Part shown: piece by piece, positions 7,822-19,587 of the stretch
How positions within the stretch are numbered: the stretch's first letter is position 1
How the letters are laid out: every line of letters starts with the position of its first letter
NCBI GenBank assembly: GCA_001936135.1
Contig: CP012820.1
Location: forward strand, 1,364,001-1,428,000
DNA: 64,000 bases
Direction: 5' to 3'
Source: Saccharomycopsis fibuligera x Saccharomycopsis cf. fibuligera
Lineage: Eukaryota > Ascomycota > Saccharomycetes > Ascoideales > Saccharomycopsidaceae
Made by a program: the position numbers and the translations under genes
Notes under the pieces: generated by a model
Database searches by the model: none
The model's input: the letters and a program-made list of their open reading frames with translations, nothing else
What the model was told of the DNA's origin: nothing

Positions 7822-10206
7822 CTAAGCAAGATACTCATAAGTATCAATACTAATTCTGCGTAAATATTCTCTATCTATTAAACTATCAATTGCCTTTTTA
7901 ATATCTGCCACTGGTGCTTTAAACCTAGAATGAGATTGTTGAATAACTTCATTCACCAATAAGACATGCTTAAGTTGCTTTCTAGCCTTCATAATTCTGA
8001 CAATACATGCTTGCAAGAACATTTCTCTACCTTTGTTAATTTCTTTAGTAGTTTCTTCCAAGTCATGTTTTTGTTCAATTTTGATATTAGATGCAAAATT
8101 AACCTTCATCTTTTTTGATCTATATTCTTTAACAACAGTAAAAACTGTTGATGGGTCATTAATTTTGTCTGGTTCTGGCGGAGATTGGTTGAGTAACTTA
8201 TATCTAATTATCGGTGCCAAATTCCCACTCAAATGTTCTTCCGGTAATTGAGTAATATCTAATAACTCTTGAAAAGTGTATGTGTCTTTTTCATTGAATG
8301 GTAATATAATTGCCATTTGGAAAGTAGTCATTGTTAAGATAAATGGTGGTTTTCCCGGTTTGCTTATATTTGCTTTAATTTCACCTCTACATAAATTCCA
8401 AATCCACTTAAGTTGACGACCAGTATGTTTTTCATTATACAATTTTTCCAAAGTTTCATAAGTTGATTGCAATTCTTTTGGTAATTGGAAATTTTGCTTG
8501 AAGGGAGAAAATGGCCACATAGTTTCTGCCAAAACAAAAATATTGAAATCGTCCAAAACTTGCTGGGCGTTTTCTTGAGTAGGAGCATATTGATGAAATG
8601 CGCTTCTCAAATCATTAGAAGCTTTCATGTCTTGAAACATTTTAGTCATCTTTGAAGTATATTCAATAGAGTTCTCTTTTTGCAATCGACTAATAACATT
8701 TTCTTCAATTTCCAATGATAATGAAGTGCCATGAATCAAACGTTTTGCCAACAATTTTCTATAATGACTTTCAAAAGCATCTTTATCAGTAATAAATTTA
8801 AAAATGGTCATAACATCTTCTTCGGACATGTCACTGCTCAAATCACTTTCTCTAGCATTTTTCTTCATCAATAGATCAGAATACTTAGCCAAGTATTCAG
8901 GAGTCTTCGAAGTCCCTTTATAACCTGGAGGAAATGCAATTGAATTTTTGTTGATGAACGCTCTACATGCATTATCTAAAGCTTTGACAAAGATCGGGTC
9001 ATTTTGGAATGCTCGTTGAACAATAGATGCAAATCTAGTATAAACTCCAATTAATGTTTTGACGTACAATTTCTTTTGTTGATCAGTAGCCAAAATGTTC
9101 GCCTGAGCCTTTTTAACTCTTCTAGGGGCGCTGGCTGACGATGCATTAGCAATTTCTTCGGTTGGTTTTTGATTGATTTCCAAATTATCAATTTTCTTCA
9201 ACCCCTCTTCTTTGATGAAATTTTCAAAAGTCCTTGCTAATGGATCCAATGTGCTTTGAACTTTTTGTAATAGGATGTACATTCTATTAATATGATCAAT
9301 TTGATCTTGTTCAAGTAATTTATCAAATTCATCATATAGAACACTAGCGTGATTCTCAATCAATGATTTGTATACAACTTCCAATAACGGACGCTTACTT
9401 CTTTCATCTAAGAAACCTTGAGCCAACACTTTTTCTTCATTAATTCTTACTTCTGCTTTTTTCATGTAATCAATGACATTATGAGTTTGCAAATAATTCT
9501 TTGACTCTTCATTGTAAAATTCCAAAGTAGTGACCAAAAATGGTTTTTCAAATTTATCGATATAAATACCCAAGTTTGGTTTCTTTAAATCCTGTACATC
9601 AATACCAAGCATCACAAATGATTTGATGGAGTATGACAATAACGTTGGGGCAATTGGTTGGTTTGATCTATGTAACTTAATCTGTTCCAAAATCTCACTC
9701 ACCAAAGTGTCACTATTGGAATCAAACATGAATTCACGCCATGTCAAGAGCGCTAAGGTATTAACATCATAAATGTCTCTACGACCATCACTTCGTTCCT
9801 TAGATACCCAATATCTATTCATATAATCAAACACATTGTTCAAATGGCCAGCACCAATGGTAAACCGACGCCATTTGCGAACATAAAATTCCAAAAAGGA
9901 TTCTTCTGATTTCTTGACCAATGATTTAACATATCGAATAAGGAAATCTTTCAATTTGGCATAGATTTCTGAACCAACAAGTAATACTGAATAATTTGAT
10001 GAGCTGCTTCCGGAACCACCAGATGCTGAATGGTTAGCGCCACCGCGAGATTTAGAGACACAATAGTTGTAAATGGCGGTATAAGCATCCATGTAGCCTT
10101 CGGCCTTGATGCCATCAGTTGGGTCATCAGTACCCAAAATCTTGTAAAGACTCGGTTCAATAAATTTCCAAGTTGATTCCAAATCTTCTGGTTGTGGTAT
10201 GGACAT
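7822..10206 (-). CDS. CDC53: Cullin Cdc53, scaffold of the SCF ubiquitin ligase
   Basis: The 794 residues match the CUL1/Cdc53 length. The N-terminal cullin repeats begin at LESTWKFIEPSLYKILG and include the Skp1/F-box contact region. The C-terminal cullin-homology domain (from about residue 430, FKFITDKDAFESHYRKLLAKRLIHG) binds the RING protein Rbx1/Hrt1. Near the C-terminus lies the neddylation motif VRIMK, with Lys740 as the expected Rub1/Nedd8 acceptor, followed by the winged-helix end IDREYLRRI...YEYLA. Cdc53 assembles SCF complexes that ubiquitinate cell-cycle regulators such as G1 cyclins and CDK inhibitors. A short Gly/Ser-rich insert lies near residues 55-70. The gene is uninterrupted and starts at a clear ATG. 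Confidence 0.96.
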   Translation of the reverse strand: MSIPQPEDLESTWKFIEPSLYKILGTDDPTDGIKAEGYMDAYTAIYNYCVSKSRGGANHSASGGSGSSSSNYSVLLVGSEIYAKLKDFLIRYVKSLVKKSEESFLEFYVRKWRRFTIGAGHLNNVFDYMNRYWVSKERSDGRRDIYDVNTLALLTWREFMFDSNSDTLVSEILEQIKLHRSNQPIAPTLLSYSIKSFVMLGIDVQDLKKPNLGIYIDKFEKPFLVTTLEFYNEESKNYLQTHNVIDYMKKAEVRINEEKVLAQGFLDERSKRPLLEVVYKSLIENHASVLYDEFDKLLEQDQIDHINRMYILLQKVQSTLDPLARTFENFIKEEGLKKIDNLEINQKPTEEIANASSASAPRRVKKAQANILATDQQKKLYVKTLIGVYTRFASIVQRAFQNDPIFVKALDNACRAFINKNSIAFPPGYKGTSKTPEYLAKYSDLLMKKNARESDLSSDMSEEDVMTIFKFITDKDAFESHYRKLLAKRLIHGTSLSLEIEENVISRLQKENSIEYTSKMTKMFQDMKASNDLRSAFHQYAPTQENAQQVLDDFNIFVLAETMWPFSPFKQNFQLPKELQSTYETLEKLYNEKHTGRQLKWIWNLCRGEIKANISKPGKPPFILTMTTFQMAIILPFNEKDTYTFQELLDITQLPEEHLSGNLAPIIRYKLLNQSPPEPDKINDPSTVFTVVKEYRSKKMKVNFASNIKIEQKHDLEETTKEINKGREMFLQACIVRIMKARKQLKHVLLVNEVIQQSHSRFKAPVADIKKAIDSLIDREYLRRISIDTYEYLA

Positions 10207-10725
10207 CTTGTATGGCTAGTTTTGGATTTAGATACTGTTATTAATGGAAGAAATTAAGGGTGTACTTTGAGGTTGAGTAAAAATAAGTAAACTGTATGCC
10301 AAGTAATAAAACAATCAAACGCTAAGTCAAAAATCGAATGATTAAAATAATAGATATACAGGCTTGATCAAGGCGAATTTATTGAAGTCACTGTTTAAGA
10401 GATGAGCTTTTGGTAGATTATATGATGCGATGATGCGTAAAGATCAATGCAAGCCAAAAAGAATAATAGAAGAAATGAAGAGGTGATTGAGTGAATGAAT
10501 GGATCTGAATTCAAAAAAGCCAATATCTTACTTTTTCCTGCTTGAATACAATCAATATATTGTGTGGTTTCTGTTTCTTTCTTCCTTAAAGATAATTCTT
10601 GTCTGTGTTCTGCTATTCAAATTTCAAAGCGAAACGAATAATAGAGCAGAATGCAATAAAAGAATACAATGCGAAGTGAGGAGAACAGATTCAACAGTAA
10701 AACACTATCTGAAGTGATAAGGTAA

Positions 10726-10753
10726 ATCAGATTGTATCAGATTGTATCAGATT
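10726..10753. repeat. 10-bp tandem repeat ATCAGATTGT, 2.8 copies
   Basis: Perfect repetition of the unit at 10726, 10736 and 10746, the last copy partial. Confidence 0.85.
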
Positions 10754-10921
10754 AATATTAAATAGGATGCAGCGAGATGGCTATCCGTATATTTGCCGCT
10801 GTATATTGGTTTTCTGATTTTGTCTGTCCCTGTCTCTGTCTCTCTTTGACTGTGACGACGCTTCGTGGGGCAACTAACGGAACAATATTTAAATCGGATT
10901 CTAAGGTTACCCCGATCTTTT

Positions 10922-10927
10922 ACGCGT
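10922..10927. promoter_or_regulatory. ACGCGT hexamer (MCB-like)
   Basis: Matches the MBF/SBF-type MCB core, but lies 716 bp from CDC53 and 784 bp from FEX1, so its role is doubtful. Confidence 0.25.
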
Positions 10928-11710
10928 CTCAGGGTTCATAATCAGAATACTGCTAATAGTTTATAATCACGACTACAACATGCTGATAACACTTGAGTAT
11001 GTACTGAGTGACATATGTTGTCAACAGATTGACCAGGAACTTGTAACTGCTCAGACAGTAATTCTTTTAAAGTAAGGCCTACTGATTTATGTTGAGTGGG
11101 CATATATGCAAAAGATGTACCTACTTAGCACAGTCTACGGAAGAGGAAAAACGTCAATTATTTTACACTGTGCAAATATAATTCAGCCCTACCTAGGAAA
11201 CTTACATCGTTTGATATCTTATAGTAAGAAGCATGTACTAGCACAATGAAAGGGATACCTCTTTTTCTTTTGAGAGTTCTAATTGATCACTGGTTTTATG
11301 CGAAAACCTGACAATTCAAGTTTTTTCTATCATTGTGCTCAATGGACATGTCTAGAAATAATTTATAAAGCGCTTTTTTATTATACATACCCATCCCCTG
11401 AGCATTGAACCCACATAGATGTAAAGTTATAAACTAGTGTCAATGGTTTTTACTAAAGCATGAAATTAAGCTAAAAAAGTGCAAAGATTGTATCACAAAA
11501 AATGATTGTAAATCCGATTCTTTTTATTATACCCAGGAAACCATGCAGGTTGACATCCGTTTCCACAGTAATTTTTTTAGAAATCAATTCAAAATATATC
11601 CGTCTCATACCGGTGATGATAACAAATAGTAGCAGCATTATAGAAACGCATACATTAGACGAACACTCACTTCTACACACACAAATATACCTGCCCAAAT
11701 CATCTATAAT

Positions 11711-12907
11711 ATGACTACTTCAACCTTATTGAAGGAAATCGAAATATTTCTTGTGTTTTCCTTCTTTAGTATCTTGGGAACCGTTACTAGAGAAGGCATC
11801 ACTTTACTATCAACGTATCCAGGCACTTACCTTAAAGGAATAATATGGAGTAATTTTACTGCTTGTTTCATTATGGGATCACTTACACACAGTAAAAAAA
11901 TTTGGGAGTCGATAATTTTTACGGATAAGCTGCAAATTATAGATAAGGAAATTGAAGGAGATGTCGATAGTAATAATGTGAGCCATAACAATGATGTTGT
12001 TATGAATAATAGTAATAATGAAAAAGTCACCACAAGTTACAAGCGATACAAGACAAAAAAAGAAATTGCATTATTTACTGGAATGACTACCGGTTACTGT
12101 GGTACACTTTCATCATTTTCAACTTATATGCTAGATTTATTTCTAGGTACGGCTAATATTCAAGCAGGACAATACTATGATTTTCCTAATCGAGCTTACG
12201 GCCTATTACAATTTATCTCAATTTTTATTGCACAAATAGCAATGTCTTATGCTGGCTACAAATATGGTGAGAATTTGATCACGTACATTGAAGACCAACT
12301 TTTTCTGCTGTTGTCGCTCAAGCCATCATTTTCAATAAAGCTGGTAATTATATACCAGCGAATTGAACGAATTATTCAATTCTTGGGATTTTTGTTCATG
12401 ATAATTTTTTTAGTCCTATCTATCACAGAAAAATCGTGGAGATCTTGGACTTTATCGTTTTTGTTTTCTCCTTTTGGCTGCTACTTGCGCTATTATCTAT
12501 CAGCCAAATTCAACCGCGCCCCTCTGTCGTCGTCATCAACAACAACCAATCCTTGGAAGATTTATTTCTTGGGAACGTTCTTAGCTAACACTCTTGCCTG
12601 CTTGATCTTATCTATAATCACTATTCTCAACAGAGGCAAAATTAGCGCTAGCTCCTCTAGTTCAGGAACATCGAGAAGGATAGTTTCCAAACTCATAAAT
12701 TGTCAAGTCTTAACTGCATTGGCTAATGGTTTTTGTGCGGTACTATCTACTGTATCCACATTTATGGTGGAGTTGAATAGTTTGAATTTCATTGCAAGTT
12801 CATATTATGCAATAGTTTCTATATCTGTTGGGTTTTGTCTTAACTTGGTGATTATTGGGTCTTTTAATTGGGCTGTTGGGTTGGTAAAGAATCCGGTTTG
12901 TAAATAA
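11711..12907 (+). CDS. FEX1: Fluoride export channel Fex1 (double CrcB domain)
   Basis: 398 residues arranged as two CrcB/Fluc repeats, as in eukaryotic FEX proteins. Repeat 1 has SILGTVTREG with an Arg, the pore Asn in WSNFTACFIMG (N48), and the motif TGYCGTLSSFSTY. Repeat 2 has FSPFGCYLRYYLSAKFN, the Asn in FLANTLACLI, and NGFCAVLSTVSTF. A hydrophilic Asn/Ser/Asp-rich loop (about residues 80-115) interrupts repeat 1. FEX proteins sit in the plasma membrane and expel fluoride; only one of the two pores is thought to conduct in yeast. In repeat 2 the usual GFCG is GFCA. The ATG at 11711 begins a short cytosolic leader before the first helix. Confidence 0.93.
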   Translation: MTTSTLLKEIEIFLVFSFFSILGTVTREGITLLSTYPGTYLKGIIWSNFTACFIMGSLTHSKKIWESIIFTDKLQIIDKEIEGDVDSNNVSHNNDVVMNNSNNEKVTTSYKRYKTKKEIALFTGMTTGYCGTLSSFSTYMLDLFLGTANIQAGQYYDFPNRAYGLLQFISIFIAQIAMSYAGYKYGENLITYIEDQLFLLLSLKPSFSIKLVIIYQRIERIIQFLGFLFMIIFLVLSITEKSWRSWTLSFLFSPFGCYLRYYLSAKFNRAPLSSSSTTTNPWKIYFLGTFLANTLACLILSIITILNRGKISASSSSSGTSRRIVSKLINCQVLTALANGFCAVLSTVSTFMVELNSLNFIASSYYAIVSISVGFCLNLVIIGSFNWAVGLVKNPVCK

Positions 12908-14279
12908 ACTGGGGTGATAGTTTTGCTAGTCTTTTTTTTATTTTTTATTTTTTATTTTAGTGTTTATTTGTCTATTCTGCTGCTTATAAAGCTTTATTTT
13001 TTGGTTTTTATTCTTAGTTTGTATTTCAATCCGCTTGATTCACTCAACACTTATAATTTTTTGTTTCACTAAGTACACAGTTTTATTGGTATAGTTTTGT
13101 TGGTCTTGATTGCTTCCGGTGGTCTCATAAGTAAAAAGGATAAAAATTGTTTGAGTATTTATTTGACCTATCAGCAAACAGGCCGATTGTTTGTAATTTT
13201 ATATCCTCTTGTCTACACTATCGTTTTTCTATTATTTTCTGTAACTTTGCTTCTACTTCTGCTTAGTTAATGAGCGCTGCAATGCATCGTTCACGAGTGG
13301 CATTGAGTGTGCATAATAAGCCTTTAATGGATTTCCATGTAGAGACAAATCTGCACGCACAGATATATATAATATCATAAATTTACCAAAACCTTAGATA
13401 ATACATTAAAATTATGAATGATGCTGTACAAAGTCAAAGGAATAAGAATTGAAGATCTCAAAATTAAAAATTAAGGACTGAAAATTAAAAATTTAAAAAG
13501 CAAAATAGCTAGAAACCAATAACATACTAACACAGTAAAAATCTAATTTCGCGATAACTGAGACTAAGTGTACAAGAAACCCCAGAATAACCAACTTCTA
13601 TAACATCATAAAACACGGAACTTTGCCCAATGGGGGTAAAGAATAGGTTATAACAAAGAACGACTAACGAGTAGCAAATAACAATAGTAATATTAGTAAT
13701 AGTAGTAAAAATAACAATAGTAATGATTTTAGTAATAGTAATTTTGATAGTAAAGAATTAAGACTAGTTAATGTAAAAAACCAATTATTCAGTATTAGCA
13801 CTATAGCGGATACATGCTAAAGAAAAATCCGAACTCTTTTTCGCATTACTTTCTTATTGCAAGATTAAAACATTGCATGCTGTATGATCGGCTTTTCTCT
13901 TGTGCTCAAATAGCAAACATTGGATCAAAATATAAAAAGAAAAAAAGTAAGAAGGATGATGGCAAACAAATAAGTAGCTCAAATAAACAAGAAAACATAC
14001 TGCTAAGAAAGCAAATAAACTTAATAAACACCCGACAGATAACAAGCCAAAAAGTATAAAAAAATAATGTAAAATAAAAACGGCAAACAAAAAAAAGAAC
14101 AATAAATCATAAACCAAAAACTGAAATGAAACTGTCTTAAATAAAATAACACAATATTCTATGCTAATTTGCCAGCAAGTCAAATAGTCCAACCATTTTT
14201 ACAGGACAACAGAATTACAAAAAAACAAAACCCAAACAAAGCGAATTGAACATTAATCGACATCAACCTCGCCCAATGT
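12908..14279. other. Convergent intergenic region, AT-rich low complexity
   Basis: 1.37 kb between the 3' ends of FEX1 and MED15. It contains TTTTTATTTT runs near 12936-12957, repeated AAAATTAAAAATT at 13478-13500, and a degenerate AATAGTAA microsatellite at 13675-13755. Open frames of 81 and 112 codons lie in this low-complexity DNA and are probably not genes. Confidence 0.5.
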
Positions 14280-15780
14280 TCAAAACATTCCAAAAAGCTC
14301 TTCTCCAGCATTAGATACATCTTCGTCACCATCAAAATTAAAAATACTGTCAAAATCAAAAGTATCGTTGACTTCATTTTTGCTCAATGAATCAATCATT
14401 TCTCCGTCGTTTGCCTTATTACCATTTTCTGCCTTAATACGCTTGCTAGAAGATGCTTCAATATCATCAGAAACACCATCAACTTGAGAAGAAGTGCGCT
14501 TAACACCTGGCTTTGTAGCGCTACTAGTAACGGTTTTCTCATCCTGTGGTGGGGTTGGCATAGTGGGCGACATAAGATCATTAACGGAAGGCACTTCTTT
14601 CAATTTTGATCTGATTGCTTGTGGATAAATTTTAGCATGCCATTGGTCAACATCACTGAATGCAATATCGGTGGAAACTGCAGTTCCATCATTAACAACA
14701 TTCAAACCTTTAACTGTATGTGGCGATTGCTTTGGAGAAATCAAGTTTGTATTTGCTGGAATATTTGGGGTCTTAATATCACGAAAAGCAGCAATTTCGT
14801 TCTTATGCTTGTCTTCATAATCTGCTTTTATATTCTTGATTGCCTCATCATTACCTTCGTTTTGCACCAAATCAATACTAAGATCAACAACATCTTTGTT
14901 CAACTCCAACAAATTAGCTAATGAGCCCAACAAGTATTTTTCAGGCTTGGATTGGGCCAATTTAGCCCGTTCAATTTTTTCCAATTCTTTGGCCTTCAAC
15001 TCATTCTTTGCTTGAAGCTCTTCTTTAGTTAACCCACCATTCTCAACGCCTACAGCTGGCGATTTAGCTCCAACCGGCTTTGTAGTAGCCGTAGCAGTAG
15101 GCACCGCATTGCTATTAGCAGCAACAAAAGTTGCACCGCTAGGAGTAGGAGTTAATCCAGCTTCAGAAGGAGTATCGATTTTCGGAATAGCTTTTGTAAC
15201 TGGTTGTGGGCTAGAAATTTTCGGAGTTTGCTTAATTGATGGCTTTCTCTTTGGAGCTGCTTGCTTCTTGTTAGTATTGTTAGCAGTTTGGGGCTGAATT
15301 TGTTGCTGTGGTTGTGGTTGTGATTGGGGTTGAGGATGAACTCTATTTGGCGAAGCTAATGGGTGTACCATGCCACCTTGAGCAGAAAGCAACATTCCAT
15401 TTGGACCTTGAACAAATCCGCCAGGTGCCATACCAGGTGCCAATGCTGGAGCTGGGGTCATCCCTTGAGCAGTAGGGAACTGAACAGGGATGCCTTGTAT
15501 GGTTTGAGTAGGAATTTGTTGAGGATGGAACTGTTGAGTAGCAACTTGTGGTTGATTAAGAGCTGCACCAGGAACACCTAGAGTAGGATTATTGATTTGA
15601 GGTGTCATTGGATTAGGAATTGGTGTCATTGCCAGCTGCTGAGGCGTTGGTCCGCCATTATTTACCGGTTGATTCATCATTGGAGGTTGCGCCATCTGAA
15701 ACTTTTGCTGAGGCGACATTGCTGTTCTTATTTGTTGTTGTTGTTGCTGCTGCTGCTGCTGCTGTTGTTGTTGTTGTTGT

Positions 15781-15815
<35 letters not shown>

Positions 15816-15893
15816 ACGTAAATGAAGATTAAATCTCTCTTGAATTTGCTGCTGAGTAGGTGTGCCAGCTTGCTGCTGTTGTTGCGGTTGCAG

Positions 15894-15956
<63 letters not shown>

Positions 15957-17589
15957 ACTTTGTAACTTAATCTGAAGATGTTTTTGCTTCAAGAATTCGT
16001 AAAACGACACGATAGCGCTTTTTATCTTAGTGTATTCTTCAAGACTCATAATGAACATTCCGTTTTTTAGTTGTTCAAAGGCAAGAGTCAACTTGAGCTT
16101 GATATCTAACAATTTTCTCAGAGCATCAACTAAATTCATCAAAAAGAACTGGAAAGCAAACTTATCAACTTGTTTGACCAAGCCAGGCACTTCCTTGAAA
16201 CTTGCACCAATGGTTTGCTTCTCCTGTATTGAAAGTGTGTTAGTCAAATTGGTGACATTCAAGTTATTTTTGAAATCACTAGCCACTTTCAAAGAAAATC
16301 CCTTAAAGGCTTGAATAACTTGAGCACCTTTTGCGGTTCCAAAAAGGTTTTGATTATTGAACCCGTTGATGTTATTGTTGTTGTTATTGTTGTTATTGTT
16401 GTTATTGTTGTTGTTGCTGTTGTTGTTATTGTTATTGTTGTTGATGGCTTGATTATTAGCGTTACCAACAATAGCATTATTAGGCCCGCGGTTGTTATTG
16501 TTCATTGCACCCATTGCTACATTATTTATATTCAAATTAGCATTCGGTGCCATTGGCAGAAAACTTGTATTCAAGTTAGCACCACTTATCATTGGTGAGG
16601 CATTAGCAACCATTGGTGAGTTATTGGAGTTATTCGTATTGGCAGTATTAGCACCACCAATATTGTTGTTTAATGCCTGATTAGGAACTAATGGGGTGTT
16701 TGGTTTTTGAATTGGAGTGCCAATATTACTATTAGCATTATTGTTAGGCTGGTTACTCAAAGGCATGTTTCCTTGGAAAGGCGACGTAAGTTGGCTCATA
16801 TTGCCACTATTTTTGACAGTATTTGCACTTATATTACGCAACCTTTCGCGAACCTCTTGTTGGTTTACAGTACCAGAATTCATACTGAAGCCAACATCAG
16901 CAGCATTTTGTGTATTTGCAATCCCCATTTGAGATTGTGGTCTTATGAAATCGCCACCTCCTGCTGCTGCCGCAGTGACAGGATTACCATTGGTGCCACC
17001 AATACTGTTGTTGTTGTTATTGATAGCAGCGGCAGCAACATTGTTGATGTTGGCAGCATTCATTTGAGCATTCTGTTTTTGCAATTGTCTTTGCTGAAGA
17101 ATTTTCAGCACTTTTTCTTGAGTCAATTTTTTGGCAAACATCAATTTTTGTTCTTGAGTGGCATTAGGAGGCAATCTACCCATTTTTTCCAACTGTTGAA
17201 TTTCTTCATACGTAGCTTGCAATAATTTTTTATACTGTTCATTACTCAATTCAGGCAACGATCTAGCGTTATTTTGCTGCATAGACATATGTTGGCCATT
17301 AGAAGCGCCAGTGTTCTGGTTCAAGATGCCTTGCTGCTGTTGCTGTTGCTGCAACATTTGTGACTGCTGAGCTTGAGGTTGTTGGCTTTGAGCCAAATTT
17401 TGGTGCACTTGAGCAGGCATGGTTTGGTTGCCAATTTGGGTCCCCATTTGATTACCCAACAGCAAATTGTTATTGTTGTTGTTGTTGTTAGCAGTAGCAT
17501 TATTATTAGTATTACCAACATTATTGTTTGCAGTAATGTTGGCGCTGGCAGGATTGATGCCAGCGCCAACATTTGCAAAGTTGTTAGCA

Positions 17590-17651
<62 letters not shown>

Positions 17652-18916
17652 ATTGTTGTTGTTATTATTTGCAGCCTGACTTGACATCCGTACAACTTCA
17701 TTGATTAGTCTTGGATTTCTTTTGATTAACAAAGTGCAAAGGTTCTTGAAGTTTTCCTTTAAGATGTGAGCAAAAGCTGGAGGTATCATGGATTTCTTAT
17801 TTGGATCGAACAAGTCTGCCCATTTGGTGAACCCTTGAGGGAAGTTTGGAGCAGAAGTGATATTACCAGGAAGCGGCATTTTGAGAGCAGCTTGTTGAGC
17901 GTGGCCATACAAGAACCGCTGCTGCTGGGGAGTCAAAGTAGGAAGAGGAGAATTGGCGCCGGCGTTGTTATTATTACTATTGTTGTTGTTTGGTGTATTC
18001 ATGTTTGCACTATTATTGCCGTTGCCAGCCACATTACCTGTATTGGTGTTGACGTTAGTGGGCTGATTGATACCAAGGCCCTTGTTGTGGTTGTTGTTGT
18101 TGTTGACCTGCATATTTGCCATGTTTACCATGCCAAGTTGACTGATATTGGCATTGCCCATGGCAGGGTTTCTTGGTTGCACCATGGGATTCATACTGCC
18201 GCCCATGTTATTGAGACTCATTCCGTTGAAGTTACCTGCGTTTTGCATATTGTTATTGTTATTGTTGTTGTTGTTGTTGTTGTTGTTGTTATTGCTGCTG
18301 CCGCCGCTGTTGGCGTTGCCGTTGCCGTTGTTGTTGGCGTTTAAATTGTTTTGACTCGATCGCTTTACAATCTCGGCGGCTTGGTATTTGAGACTGGTCA
18401 TATAAGCATCTTTGCTGCTGGAAGACTGGAATATGTTGTTTTCAAAGTTCTTGGCTAGTTTGATCTTGTCTTCGTCGGACTTGTTTGCCATGATATTGCT
18501 TTGGCGTAGAGCTTGATACCTGTCAGAGAGTTAGTAGACAAATCAGAGAAAAAGTCAGAAAAAAGCAGAGAAAAAAGCAAGGAGCAGGCAGCAGCATCGC
18601 CGCTGTGGGCGTCCAGACGCCGGGTGGGCGAGACGAATACCCAGGAGTGCGTGCTGTCTGCCTGTGTCCGGCAAATTTTGCACGCAAGGAGAGGGAAAAA
18701 AGGGCCTGAAAAAGAAAAGGCAAAGGCAAAGGCCAAGGCAAAGGCCAAGGTGAAAAAACAGATAAGAAACAGGGCGAAACAGCGCAGGCAAAGAAGAAGA
18801 TAAGCTGGCAGAGTCGCGAGCTCAGCAGCAGCGGGATATACTTACATGAACAAGATCAACTTGTGTCGCTCCTGAGGGGCGACCGTCGAGTGCCACTGCT
18901 GTTGTTGGTTGTTCAT
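14280..18916 (-). CDS. MED15: Mediator tail subunit Med15 (Gal11)
   Basis: Two exons, 18846-18916 and 14280-18519, encode 1436 residues. The spliced N-terminus (QWHSTVAPQERHKLILFMYQALRQ) plus KIKLAKNFENNIFQSSSSKDAYM makes a complete KIX domain at about residues 7-90, the site that activators and fatty-acid or drug sensors contact. The rest is dominated by Asn-rich and Gln-rich runs. A conserved block with LEEYTKIKSAIVSFYEFLKQKH lies in mid-protein, and a conserved C-terminal Mediator-binding region ends DFDSIFNFDGDEDVSNAGEELFGMF. Med15 belongs to the Mediator tail that links transcription factors to RNA polymerase II in the nucleus. Translating only from the internal Met at 18491 would lose half of KIX. 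Repeat tracts probably vary in length between strains. Confidence 0.93.
15731..15813 (-). repeat. CAG/CAA repeat encoding poly-Gln in MED15
   Basis: Mixed CAA and CAG codons give a near-uninterrupted Gln run of about 28 residues. A second tract lies at 15895-15956. Confidence 0.9.
15895..15956 (-). repeat. Second CAG/CAA poly-Gln tract in MED15
   Basis: About 21 consecutive Gln codons, mostly CAA with some CAG. Confidence 0.88.
17591..17668 (-). repeat. AAC/AAT repeat encoding poly-Asn in MED15
   Basis: A block of AAT codons next to a block of AAC codons encodes about 26 Asn. Similar shorter tracts occur near 16370-16440 and 18249-18293. Confidence 0.88.
18520..18845 (-). other. MED15 intron (326 nt) interrupting the KIX domain
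   Basis: Donor GTAAGT after ATG TTC AT, perfect TACTAAC branch site about 10 nt before the CAG acceptor. Splicing recreates a Met codon and joins two halves of KIX. The intron is unusually GC-rich and purine-rich for this genome. Confidence 0.88.
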
Positions 18917-19277
18917 TGTAGCAGGAGACAAGCCAGGTAACAAACAGAAGGCTGCGAGAAGCGGTGCGGTGGGTGGGAAACGGGAAACGGAGACCTGAAG
19001 CAAAGCGTGAAATGGGAGCAGAATAAAACAAGCCTGGGAAAATACTGTTTTGCAGAGAAAGGCGCCGTGAAGGGACAGGAGGAGGACGTCAGGTTGGATG
19101 GGATAGGTCCGGCTGGTGGCGAAGAAGAGGATGTGGAGTGCAGGATATGATTTGGGACTTGGTTTCAGGATGAAGACGGTTGGCGGGAGGAGGAGGAGGA
19201 GGAGGGGGCACTGGAAATGGGTTGGTGACAGTGCAGAGTATGTGGATATTTTGTTTTTCTTTTTGGTTTTCTGTTCT

Positions 19278-19324
19278 CTGTTTTTTTTTTTTTTTTTTTA
19301 TTTTTTTTTTATTTTTTTTTTTTT
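19278..19324. repeat. T-rich homopolymer tract
   Basis: T run broken only by two A residues, followed by a TTC/CTT pyrimidine run. It lies in the middle of the GC-rich region. Confidence 0.8.
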
Positions 19325-19545
19325 CTTCTTCTTCTCTTCTTGTTCCTCTCTCGATTTCTCTTTCGCTGCTTCTCTCTGTCGCTGACACACACTGTTTTTC
19401 GCTGCCGGTGTGTTTTTCAGTGCGCTTCCCGCTTGTGATTTCGTGTCCGGGTGGCGCCCGTGTTGCCACATGCTGTGTTACCCTGCCCTGCCGCGGTCTC
19501 TCTGTGCTCCCTCGTAACAGCATCTTCCAGCAGCATCTTTTTGCT

Positions 19546-19587
19546 TTCTGGCTTCTGGCTTCTGGCTTCTGGCTTCTGGCTTCTGGC
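19546..19587. repeat. Heptamer TTCTGGC, six perfect tandem copies
   Basis: Six head-to-tail copies at 7-bp steps starting at 19546. Confidence 0.93.

Larger units (their letters stand above)
10207..11710. other. Long divergent promoter region of CDC53 and FEX1
   Basis: 1.5 kb between two divergent starts. It contains a 10-bp tandem repeat (10726-10753), an ACGCGT hexamer (10922-10927), and CT-rich pyrimidine runs near 10820-10850. Short open frames on both strands look random. I see no RNA gene. Confidence 0.5.

Noticed and set aside
11471-11714. Short open frames on both strands just upstream of FEX1
   Set aside because: They overlap the FEX1 leader and each other and have no recognisable features.
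13814-14192. Open frames of 81 and 112 codons in the MED15 3' flank
   Set aside because: Low-complexity A/T-rich sequence gives Lys- or Phe-rich products without protein-like organisation.
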